Virus record (IMG/VR): IMGVR_UViG_3300043427_003491
Location: 1 to 33,903 of that record
DNA length: 33,903 nt
From: a virus
Reading direction: 5' to 3' (one strand)
Each line of letters starts with the position of its first letter. Position 1 is the stretch's first letter. The translations under genes were made by a program, and so were the position numbers. The notes beneath the pieces were generated by a model. That model was not told the origin of the DNA and did no database searches. It saw only the letters and a list, made by a program, of their open reading frames with translations. Positions 17,147-22,253 of the stretch are shown here, in pieces.

Positions 17147-17416
17147 TCAGTTAGCGTAGAGGGGCAGTTTCTTACGGTCACGAATTGAATCATCAATCAT
17201 TTGACCAACTTCTTCGTAAATGTAGGAAGAACCGCCTACATCAGCGAGCACATCTTGAGTGAAAAGAGTGGGAAAATAATCATCCTGATTCGTTTCCTCA
17301 TTAAACTCAACAACATCGTGTTGAGTGAATACAAACGCAGCACAGGGAGCGTTCTCACCTTGACTCTCAATCATTGAATTGATAGAGTCACGAAGTTCAG
17401 AAAGTGTGCGGTACAT
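17147..17416 (-). CDS. Small protein, 89 residues
   Basis: 89 residues: MYRTLSELRDSINSMIESQG, ENAPCAAFVFTQHDVVEFNE, then YFPTLFTQDVLADVGGSSYIYEEV region and a basic end. Alternating strands and helices, soluble. Starts with TGATTATG spacing (2 nt after the stop of the gene before). Unrecognised; member of a four-gene operon (17680 down to 16941). Confidence 0.75.
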   Translation of the reverse strand: MYRTLSELRDSINSMIESQGENAPCAAFVFTQHDVVEFNEETNQDDYFPTLFTQDVLADVGGSSYIYEEVGQMIDDSIRDRKKLPLYAN

Positions 17417-17418
17417 AA

Positions 17419-17568
17419 TCAGTGGTGAAGAGTGATAAGGGCAGCGGCAAACTTGTCTTCGTCCAGTGTCTCCAACTCATCTTCGGAGAGTGACACTAAC
17501 AGGGCAACGATTTCAGCGAATGACATAGTGGGTTCTTTGAGTTCAGGGTAGAGAGTTTCAGTAATCAT
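17419..17568 (-). CDS. Small acidic protein, 49 residues
   Basis: 49 residues: MITETLYPELKEPTMSFAEI, VALLVSLSEDELETLDEDKF, then AAALITLHH. A leucine-rich acidic helix pair. Its ATG lies 11 nt inside the end of the 17558 gene. Unrecognised. Confidence 0.65.
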   Translation of the reverse strand: MITETLYPELKEPTMSFAEIVALLVSLSEDELETLDEDKFAAALITLHH

Positions 17569-17680
17569 AATCACCTTTCAGGTATTCATCAAGGTTGAAG
17601 TCTTTGCTGTCCTGCATCTCCGGAATGTCGAAAATCTCACCGGGAGCATCTTGAATCTCAGACCAGAGTTCGTCAAACAT
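17558..17680 (-). CDS. Very small acidic protein, 40 residues
   Basis: 40 residues: MFDELWSEIQDAPGEIFDIP then EMQDSKDFNLDEYLKGDYDY. First gene of the operon 17680-16941; strongly acidic, aromatic ends. Overlaps the next gene by 11 nt. The MFDELWSEIxDAPGEIFxIP start looks like a recurring cyanophage protein; role unknown. Confidence 0.7.
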   Translation of the reverse strand: MFDELWSEIQDAPGEIFDIPEMQDSKDFNLDEYLKGDYDY

Positions 17681-17705
17681 TGTGGGATTTCCTCTCAACA
17701 GATGT

Positions 17706-17765
17706 AGTATGGCACGGGATGGGGGGCATCTCAACCCCCCGTGTGACAGTTCAGTGACCGTCCTG
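17706..17765 (-). promoter_or_regulatory. Palindrome/-10 cassette 6
   Basis: -10-like CATACT (17706-17711), 30-bp gap, palindrome 17742-17765 (TGTGACAGTT arm). The stop of the 17751 gene lies in the central spacer. Drives the four-gene operon 17680-16941. Confidence 0.55.
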
Positions 17766-17912
17766 GTAGGAACCCAGGATCATGCCATCCCGGCGGACCT
17801 CAGCGTATCCAAACTCCTCAGAGAGATCCAGGCAGAGATCCCACGCCCGGCCCTCATCAGAGGTGCTCTCAGACTCGTAAGGGGCGGAAGGAACGTAGAC
17901 TTGGAAACGCAT
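17751..17912 (-). CDS. Small protein, 53 residues
   Basis: 53 residues from ATG at 17912: MRFQVYVPSAPYESESTSDE, GRAWDLCLDLSEEFGYAEVR, then RDGMILGSYQDGH. Looks like one small alpha/beta domain (strand, helix DLCLDLSEEFG, two strands). Function unknown. Own cassette promoter. Confidence 0.7.
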   Translation of the reverse strand: MRFQVYVPSAPYESESTSDEGRAWDLCLDLSEEFGYAEVRRDGMILGSYQDGH

Positions 17913-17938
17913 TTGTTTGGTTTGTTTGGTATGAATCA

Positions 17939-17998
17939 ATTATAGGGGGTCAGCGGGCACCCCGGCGGGCACCGTGTGCCACTCCCTCAGCTGGCACA
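17939..17998 (-). promoter_or_regulatory. Palindrome/-10 cassette 7
   Basis: -10 TATAAT (17939-17944), 30-bp gap, palindrome 17975-17998 with arms TGTGCCA/TGGCACA. The stop TGA of the ligase-like gene (17987-17989) lies in the central part. Drives 17751-17912. Confidence 0.7.
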
Positions 17999-18904
17999 CT
18001 GAAAGCGTCCGCTGTTGAAGTTTGCATAAGAGAATACCTCACGATTCACCAGTTTGAACATACCAAACCGATTGGAGAGCACGTAACCCTCAGCATCAAT
18101 ACGGTTGCCGTTGATGTATGCTGCAGGACCATCATTGCGGCACAGATGCAGGCAATCATCCTTAATAGATTTCACCAGTGCCCACAAACGAATCAGGTTA
18201 GGATCACACTCAAAATCATCCTCATGCACACGGTAATTCTCACGAATGCGAGCATTGATTTGTCGCTTAATCTCTTCTGCTTTCTTTGCAGTCACAAACT
18301 GTACAGCAGTTGCCATTTGGCGGGCAAACTTTACCACGTCCTCTACATCATCAAAGCACACGGTTCCGTTGCTGGTAGTCCAAGGATCGTGCAGAATGTA
18401 TCCTTCGGGTTTGACAAACTTGACCGTTTCAGTATCAGTCCAGATGCTACGGTCAGGGAATGCCTCAGCATCACGAAGATCGCTCTCAGCATAATAGCAA
18501 GTGTGAGGAGCGATGATAATGTTCTGAGTTACGATGTCACCGAACTGATACGTAATCAGGTTGGATTGGTACTCATTCAATCCACCGAAACCGATGAAGT
18601 CTGCCTGATAGATTGTCTCCAAACGGGGCAGATGATCAAAGCAGCAGTGCAGAATCTGTGCAACTTCGCCCTGATAGAAGAGATCAATCTCCTCATGATT
18701 GTGAGCGATACGAATCTTTTTCTTGTTGAATACTGCCTTGGTTCCTACAAAGAACTCACCATTAGCAGGATCAATTCCCCATACGATTGCAGGAGCACCA
18801 TCAATCTTGACACTCAAAGTGCCAGGTTCAATGAACCAATCCAGAACGGAAAGATCACCGGTCAGGATGGTATCTTCGGGGTGGTCGAGGTGAATGTTTT
18901 TCAT
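17987..18904 (-). CDS. DNA/RNA-ligase-like nucleotidyltransferase (putative)
   Basis: 305 residues. Residues 31-43 (SVKIDGAPAIVWG) match ligase motif I, KxDG, with K33 as the candidate adenylation lysine. FFVGTKAVFNKKK follows. FIGFGG may be motif III. Near the C-terminus EGYVLSNRFGMFKLVNREVF (E272, K284) has the motif IV/V layout (EGxV...fKl). I associate this combination with phage proteins annotated as DUF6267 (from memory), proposed to share the ATP-dependent ligase fold. No OB-fold domain is obvious. Substrate unknown; nick sealing, RNA repair or a non-ligase nucleotidyl transfer are all possible. Preceded by an unusual cassette that has no adjacent upstream gene. Confidence 0.7.
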   Translation of the reverse strand: MKNIHLDHPEDTILTGDLSVLDWFIEPGTLSVKIDGAPAIVWGIDPANGEFFVGTKAVFNKKKIRIAHNHEEIDLFYQGEVAQILHCCFDHLPRLETIYQADFIGFGGLNEYQSNLITYQFGDIVTQNIIIAPHTCYYAESDLRDAEAFPDRSIWTDTETVKFVKPEGYILHDPWTTSNGTVCFDDVEDVVKFARQMATAVQFVTAKKAEEIKRQINARIRENYRVHEDDFECDPNLIRLWALVKSIKDDCLHLCRNDGPAAYINGNRIDAEGYVLSNRFGMFKLVNREVFSYANFNSGRFQCAS

Positions 18905-18910
18905 ACTGTT

Positions 18911-18970
18911 AGTATTGCATGGATTCCGGCGAACCGCAAGCGGGTGGGTGCCAGTTCACGAAGTGGCACA
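18911..18970 (-). promoter_or_regulatory. Palindrome/-10 cassette 8, no adjacent upstream gene
   Basis: -10-like AATACT (18911-18916), 30-bp gap, palindrome 18947-18970 (inner arms CCAGTT and GAAGTGG). Unlike the others no coding sequence ends here: the next gene upstream stops 250 bp away. It supports a promoter role for the palindrome. Drives the ligase-like gene. Confidence 0.6.
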
Positions 18971-19090
18971 GGACCCCTTCCGGTGCCTCTCTGCGGCTTT
19001 ATAATACGGGGACAAGGGAGAGAGGGGCGGGGTAGCCCTGATGACGCCAACCATCGCCACCGGGGCAGCTTTGAAATAGTTATAAAATAT
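18971..19090. other. Non-coding stretch between cassette 8 and the terminator
   Basis: Part of the 318-bp gene-free interval 18905-19222. GC-rich up to about 19070, then AT-rich. On the minus strand a TATAAAG-like box occurs near 19000. A 79-codon minus frame (18901-19140) runs through the hairpins and is not credible as a gene. Confidence 0.4.
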
Positions 19091-19123
19091 AAGAAAAAAG
19101 GAAAGGGCACCACCCCTTTCCTT
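19091..19123 (-). terminator. Intrinsic terminator
   Basis: Ten-bp perfect stem AAGGAAAGGG / CCCTTTCCTT (19098-19107 with 19114-19123), followed on the minus strand by TTTTTTCTT. The clearest rho-independent terminator in the window; it ends transcripts from the ArdA-like gene and the candidate small RNA. Confidence 0.85.
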
Positions 19124-19203
19124 ATAACCTCACTACCCACTTTATCTGTTATGATATCACCACAGGAGTAACTTTTGACGTTGAGAGAGGCAAACTCATT
19201 CCT
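19091..19203 (-). ncRNA. Candidate small RNA, about 113 nt
   Basis: A strong sigma70-type promoter (19210-19239) fires into about 113 nt that end at an intrinsic terminator. The predicted RNA has a 5' stem-loop (AGAGAGG at 19184-19190 pairs with CCTCTCT at 19201-19207, 7 bp; the last few bases may lie before the start site) and a 3' terminator stem. The only ORF is 16 codons, starting without a correctly spaced Shine-Dalgarno. It is therefore a better candidate for a regulatory RNA or decoy than for an mRNA. Inference from sequence only. Confidence 0.5.
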
Positions 19204-19209
19204 CTCTGT

Positions 19210-19239
19210 ATTATATCATACTTCAGAAGTTGCTGTCAA
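19210..19239 (-). promoter_or_regulatory. Sigma70-type promoter inside the end of the ArdA-like gene
   Basis: Minus strand TTGACA (19239-19234), 18 nt, TATAAT (19215-19210). The -35 encodes part of the final codons of the ArdA-like gene. No gene follows before the terminator 90-120 nt downstream. Confidence 0.7.
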
Positions 19240-19639
19240 AGATGTAACCATCCACGAAATCGAAATCATACTTCATACTTTGCTCCCAAGTTGCTTCCCA
19301 ATCAACGACAAGAAAGGAAGGAACATCGCCGTAGACATCATTATAGAATTCTTCGGCAAAGTCAGCACCAGAATCATAAGCACCACGGTAGGCATCACGA
19401 ACGTGCTCAACATAGGAGATGCCGTGATAACCTACAAATGCATCCACAACATCATAACCAAGGTCCTCACCGTGAGTCACGTACTCTTCATAGAATGCAA
19501 CGAAATCATCTTCATTGTTGTTGTCGATGAACTCCAGGATATCATCAATGAAATAGTTGTCTTCCAGCAATTGATCGATCTTCTCTACAGTTTCAGCAGC
19601 GAAGATTTCTTTGTAGTTCACGGTCAGAGTGACGGACAT
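19223..19639 (-). CDS. ArdA-like antirestriction protein, short form
   Basis: 138 residues, very acidic (DNA mimic character). The C-terminal two-thirds follow ArdA: DVVDAFVGYHG, then the family core RDAYRGAYDSGADFAEEFYN, then VVDWEATWEQSMKYDFDFVDGYIFD. ArdA dimers mimic bent B-DNA and block type I restriction enzymes. Typical ArdA proteins are about 165 residues; here the N-terminal domain is shortened, while the DFAEEF/DWEATW region is kept. It sits among DNA-modification genes (MutH-like, ligase-like, Dam), consistent with protection of phage DNA. Own cassette promoter upstream, terminator downstream. Confidence 0.8.
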   Translation of the reverse strand: MSVTLTVNYKEIFAAETVEKIDQLLEDNYFIDDILEFIDNNNEDDFVAFYEEYVTHGEDLGYDVVDAFVGYHGISYVEHVRDAYRGAYDSGADFAEEFYNDVYGDVPSFLVVDWEATWEQSMKYDFDFVDGYIFDSNF

Positions 19640-19667
19640 TTGGTGGATTTGTTTGGTATGAATGTAG

Positions 19668-19725
19668 ATTATCAGGGATTGAGGCGGAAGTCTAGGGGGT
19701 GTGTGCCAGTTTGGTGACTGTCACA
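19668..19725 (-). promoter_or_regulatory. Palindrome/-10 cassette 9
   Basis: -10 GATAAT (19668-19673), 28-bp gap, palindrome 19702-19725. The stop of the 19721 gene lies in the outer arm. Drives the ArdA-like gene via a leader related to ACCAAACAAA. Confidence 0.7.
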
Positions 19726-19942
19726 TCATACGGTGAGCATCCAACCATTCGCCAGCATTATCATATTGGCGAACTTTCAGCATATCAAACCGACTCACAG
19801 GTACGCTATAAACGGCACCCGAAGTCATCTTGGCAATTGCAACTCCATGCACAGGAGAGAGAATCAATGCATCAAGAGATTTACTACCAGAGCAGTTAAC
19901 ATTAACGAACAAGGGCAGATTGTCAAGAATCCAGTTGAACAT
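19721..19942 (-). CDS. Small protein, 73 residues
   Basis: 73 residues: MFNWILDNLPLFVNVNCSGS, KSLDALILSPVHGVAIAKMT, SGAVYSVPVSRFDMLKVRQY, then DNAGEWLDAHRMM. Beta-rich middle (VHGVAIAKMTSGAVYSVPVSR) and a C-terminal helix. The V-x-Y-x-V-P/x-S-R-x-D-M-L pattern faintly resembles KTSC-type small domains; not enough to assign. Confidence 0.7.
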   Translation of the reverse strand: MFNWILDNLPLFVNVNCSGSKSLDALILSPVHGVAIAKMTSGAVYSVPVSRFDMLKVRQYDNAGEWLDAHRMM

Positions 19943-19967
19943 TGAAATTTCTCAGGAACGAATGTAA

Positions 19968-20025
19968 TTTATCAGGGATTGGGGGATTAATCAACCCCCT
20001 TTGTGCCAGTTCCTAGACTGTCACA
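19968..20025 (-). promoter_or_regulatory. Palindrome/-10 cassette 10
   Basis: -10-like GATAAA (19968-19973), 28-bp gap holding a GGGGGTTGATTAATCCCCC hairpin, palindrome 20002-20025. The stop TAG of the 20013 gene lies in the central spacer. Drives 19721-19942. Confidence 0.65.
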
Positions 20026-20225
20026 TCAGCGAGCAACAGTTTGTGAATACGGTCTGCCTCCTCTAGAACATCATCATCTAGACGGTCCCATTCCACCCAA
20101 TCATAGGCAGAATAGGTCGTTTCGTATGAACCATCAGACAGCAGCGGAGCATACATCAGAACCCGGTCATTGTCAGGGTCCAGAGTATAAGTGCAACCAT
20201 TAATTTGAGAGATGGCGAAAATCAC
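20013..20225 (-). CDS. Small acidic protein, 70 residues (GTG start)
   Basis: 70 residues with a GTG start at 20225: MIFAISQINGCTYTLDPDND, RVLMYAPLLSDGSYETTYSA, YDWVEWDRLDDDVLEEADRI, HKLLLADVTV. Strands then an acidic helix. The start lies 22 nt after a TATATT -10. Not recognised. Confidence 0.65.
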   Translation of the reverse strand: MIFAISQINGCTYTLDPDNDRVLMYAPLLSDGSYETTYSAYDWVEWDRLDDDVLEEADRIHKLLLADVTV

Positions 20226-20246
20226 GAATTCCTCAGCGATGTATGT

Positions 20247-20305
20247 AATATACCAGCAATCAGCGGCGTTTGATAGTTTTCTGTGCCACTTTCACAACTG
20301 GCACA
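20247..20305 (-). promoter_or_regulatory. Palindrome/-10 cassette 11, palindrome inside a coding sequence
   Basis: -10 TATATT (20247-20252), 29-bp gap, palindrome 20282-20305. Here the upstream gene (20260-20517) reads through the palindrome, encoding VPVVKVAQ, and stops in the gap. The spacing to the -10 is unchanged. Confidence 0.65.
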
Positions 20306-20517
20306 TCGGTATCAACCAGCGGCAGCAATTTGCCCACAATAGTATCAACGAACTGCAGCACGGTTTGAATCACCTTGCGAGTCTTTTGTGCGCCGTTGTT
20401 TTCTTTATAAGCACGAACCAAAAATTGCACAATTCCCACAACGATTGCGGCGATGGTAGCAACATTCAGAATCAGAGTATTAACGAAGGACCAGTAGAAA
20501 GAATTAGCGGTTTTCAT
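20260..20517 (-). CDS. Small single-pass membrane protein
   Basis: 85 residues. One strong membrane segment at about residues 13-34 (NTLILNVATIAAIVVGIVQFL), then a basic, amphipathic helical part and a Lys/Arg end (KTIKRR). Probably inserts into the host inner or thylakoid membrane. Its last residues are encoded by the palindrome of cassette 11. Its leader is longer than the others (about 53 nt between -10 and ATG). Confidence 0.7.
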   Translation of the reverse strand: MKTANSFYWSFVNTLILNVATIAAIVVGIVQFLVRAYKENNGAQKTRKVIQTVLQFVDTIVGKLLPLVDTDVPVVKVAQKTIKRR

Positions 20518-20570
20518 GATAATAAATGGGGTGGGAGGGTTAGTGTAGAGAATTCCTCAACCACGAAAGT

Positions 20571-20630
20571 ACTATAACCCCTAGCGCATGAGCTCGCAAG
20601 GGGTCTTGTGCCACTTCTCAAACTGTCACA
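20571..20630 (-). promoter_or_regulatory. Palindrome/-10 cassette 12
   Basis: -10 TATAGT (20571-20576), 30-bp gap, palindrome 20607-20630, which abuts the stop of the 20631 gene. A CCCCT/AGGGG hairpin fills the gap. Drives the membrane-protein gene. Confidence 0.7.
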
Positions 20631-20786
20631 TTAATAGATGTCCCCCAATTCTTTGACGCTAGAATGCACAGATTCATCCCCTTCTAGACCTAAGATATCA
20701 TTCCAATCTAGTTCTTCTAGATCTAGATCATCATAGCATTCAATATCTAGTGTTACACGTACTAGACGCTTGTTAGTGACAGGCAT
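20631..20786 (-). CDS. Small acidic protein with CTAG-rich codons
   Basis: 51 residues: MPVTNKRLVRVTLDIECYDD, LDLEELDWNDILGLEGDESV, HSSVKELGDIY. Acidic; the first strand then LD repeats look like a small ferredoxin-like fold fragment, not assignable. It uses CTA for leucine almost throughout, giving seven CTAG tetranucleotides in 156 nt. A TATAAT (20813-20818) lies 26 nt upstream of the ATG. Confidence 0.65.
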   Translation of the reverse strand: MPVTNKRLVRVTLDIECYDDLDLEELDWNDILGLEGDESVHSSVKELGDIY

Positions 20787-20953
20787 AAGAATCTCGTGTG
20801 ATGTGTGTGAGTATTATATCATGCATAGTGGCGATATGCAAGATCTTGATAATCTTGCCCATCTCGTGCATAATCTTCATCGAGATCTAAATCATGTGTG
20901 TAATACTCGTCGAGATCTTGTCCATAATCGTTGGCGTATGTATAGTCGAGATC
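20720..20953. other. GATC-rich segment
   Basis: Six GATC sites in 234 bp (20720, 20726, 20842, 20884, 20914, 20950), against about one expected per 256 bp. A Dam-type methyltransferase gene lies 6 kb away. GATC clusters are a known feature of enterobacterial oriC, but the specificity of this phage enzyme is not known. Confidence 0.4.
20813..20818 (-). promoter_or_regulatory. -10 box (TATAAT) for the 51-residue gene
   Basis: Minus-strand TATAAT just after the stop of the 20819 reading frame, 26 nt before the ATG at 20786. No palindrome at the cassette distance and no clear -35. Confidence 0.5.
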
Positions 20954-20968
20954 GTAATCGTCGTACAT
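20819..20968 (-). CDS. Possible Asp/Tyr-rich small protein
   Basis: 49 residues from ATG at 20968: MYDDYDLDYTYANDYGQDLD then EYYTHDLDLDEDYARDGQDY. Extremely rich in Asp and Tyr, with DLD repeats that arise because GATCTCGA-type repeats are read in frame. It follows a good promoter (21000-21028). It may be a real acidic peptide or only a reading frame through the repeat region. Confidence 0.4.
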   Translation of the reverse strand: MYDDYDLDYTYANDYGQDLDEYYTHDLDLDEDYARDGQDYQDLAYRHYA

Positions 20969-21123
20969 AAAACTCGTCGAGAACTTTGAATACTTCGTTA
21001 TTATAGCATGAATCTCGACGAGTTGCAAGGCGTATCTCGACGAGTTTCATAAGAGTATATATGCAATCTCGTCGAGAATGTTAAGATATACTGATATAAG
21101 ACCTTGTGATATGTCTCGACGAG
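20906..21123. repeat. Six near-palindromic CTCG(A/T)CGAG sites
   Basis: Full copies of CTCGTCGAGA or its complement TCTCGACGAG begin at 20906, 20973, 21013, 21035, 21068 and 21114; half-like TCGAGATC sites lie near 20880 and 20946. Each is an odd-length palindrome centred on A/T. One copy sits inside the spacer next to the -35 of the 21000-21028 promoter. They look like binding sites for one dimeric protein, either operator or iteron type. Confidence 0.75.
21000..21028 (-). promoter_or_regulatory. Sigma70-type promoter with an operator-like site in its spacer
   Basis: Minus strand TTGCAA (21028-21023), 17 nt, TATAAT (21005-21000). The first 10 nt of the spacer are one CTCGTCGAGA site. Directs transcription leftward into 20968 and possibly 20786. 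Confidence 0.65.
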
Positions 21124-21170
21124 ATTCATGAGTCTGTGTGGGTCTCATAGTTTTTCGGGCGGCGTGGGGG

Positions 21171-21199
21171 TTGACAAACTGCGTGTCTTATGCTATACC
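21171..21199 (+). promoter_or_regulatory. Sigma70-type promoter for the homing endonuclease gene
   Basis: Plus strand TTGACA (21171-21176), 17 nt, TATACC (21194-21199). Transcription would start near 21206, giving a leader of about 215 nt before the ATG at 21425. Confidence 0.65.
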
Positions 21200-21211
21200 T
21201 GCTTAGGTTGC

Positions 21212-21249
21212 TATAAGAACGACCATTTAATTATAAGAACCAGCATTTA
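21212..21249 (+). repeat. Two tandem 20-bp repeats
   Basis: TATAAGAACGACCATTTA at 21212-21229 and TATAAGAACCAGCATTTA at 21232-21249, offset by exactly 20 bp with a few central differences. Helical-phase spacing suggests protein binding. Confidence 0.55.
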
Positions 21250-21424
21250 CTCACAATACTCAATTATTACACAATATTAACTTTGTTATAAAACGCTCAC
21301 ATATATTTTTCCACAGTTTCCACAAATCACCAAGTTTTCCACACCTTTTTCCACAATCAAAATACCATACAATACATCACATATACCATACTATATACAC
21401 TATTATATCACCATACAATACATT
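21250..21424 (+). other. G-poor AT-rich leader with DnaA-box-like sites
   Basis: No gene. The plus strand has only about six G residues in roughly 185 nt and is rich in A, T and C, so a leader RNA would be largely unstructured. It holds the DnaA-like boxes (21307-21355) and a repeated CATACAATACAT near 21366 and 21412. Confidence 0.6.
21307..21355 (+). other. Four DnaA-box-like 9-mers
   Basis: TTTTCCACA at 21307-21315, 21335-21343 and 21347-21355, and GTTTCCACA at 21316-21324, all in one orientation within 49 bp. TTTTCCACA fits the DnaA-box consensus TTWTNCACA and is the form I recall for cyanobacterial oriC. Next to an AT-rich stretch, this is origin-like. Confidence 0.6.
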
Positions 21425-22174
21425 ATGTCAAGAGGAATCATCTACCTTATTCTCAACAAACAAAACGAGCACAAATACATCGGAAACACATCACTTGCAA
21501 TGAATAAGGAATGGGTGAATCACATTGAACGCTCAAAGAGAATGTCTTCTGAACCCTTACATAAAGCATTTCGTGAATATGGTACTCATAACTTCATGAT
21601 AAGAGAACTTGATGAATGTCATGAGAATGAAATAGAATCCAGAACAAACTACTGGATAGAGAAATATAAACCTGAATACAATACTCTCATTGAGAAACCT
21701 ATCACTCCTGTACCAGTCATCAAAGAACAACCTATCTCTCCTCCTAAAAAGGTTAAAAAGAAACCACCATCACCACACCTACAACCATGGAATGAAACTA
21801 CAAGAGGAGATGGTAAACACTTTGGACTAAAGATACGTGGAAAGAATTTAGAAACTGGATTATGTAAAGACTATGAATCTGCAAGAGTAGCAGCAGAGCA
21901 AGTGACAGGTAATCCGAAAAACAATTCTAACATTCTACTTGCTGCCCGTACAGGTAGAACTGCATACGGATATAAATGGCAGTTATTAGAAGAGAAGAAT
22001 AAAAAGAGATCGGTATTTGGTGTCGATAAAAAGACAGGATTAATTGGTCCTCGGTGTGAGTCTATCTCAGAAGCAGTACGTTCTTTTGAAAGTGCCGATA
22101 AGAATCCGATTCTTAAGAGTCTGAAGAATCCAGGTAAGTATAGTTGGAGGGGTTTCTATTGGTTTTATGGATGA
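21425..22174 (+). CDS. GIY-YIG-like homing endonuclease with NUMOD-like repeats
   Basis: 249 residues; the only plus-strand gene. Residues 4-20 give the GIY...YIG module in the form GIIY (4-7) and KYIG (17-20), followed by H33/R36, LHKAFREYGTHNF and YWIEKYKPEYNTL, where the catalytic Glu is expected. A Pro/Lys linker (about 90-115) leads to two related DNA-binding units: LKIRGKNLETGLCKDYESARVAAEQ...AYGYKW and VFGVDKKTGLIGPRCESISEAVRSF...YSWRGFYW, which resemble NUMOD1-type repeats. Free-standing enzymes of this kind spread by cutting cognate phages lacking the gene. The opposite strand and separate promoter are typical of an inserted selfish gene. Confidence 0.85.
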   Translation: MSRGIIYLILNKQNEHKYIGNTSLAMNKEWVNHIERSKRMSSEPLHKAFREYGTHNFMIRELDECHENEIESRTNYWIEKYKPEYNTLIEKPITPVPVIKEQPISPPKKVKKKPPSPHLQPWNETTRGDGKHFGLKIRGKNLETGLCKDYESARVAAEQVTGNPKNNSNILLAARTGRTAYGYKWQLLEEKNKKRSVFGVDKKTGLIGPRCESISEAVRSFESADKNPILKSLKNPGKYSWRGFYWFYG

Positions 22175-22253
22175 GTATCTTCAGCACCTCTTTGAATGTA
22201 ATATACACATAATCCAATTGGTCCTTAAGTCTTATGTTGCTCACAGTCTCGTA
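22175..22253. other. Convergent gap after the homing endonuclease
   Basis: About 80 bp between the ends of the plus-strand endonuclease gene and the minus-strand 22254 gene. I see no hairpin with a U-run and no RNA gene. Confidence 0.4.

Noticed and set aside
18146-19171. 341-codon plus-strand frame
   Set aside because: Antisense to the ligase-like gene, the terminator and cassette 8; no start signal or protein features.
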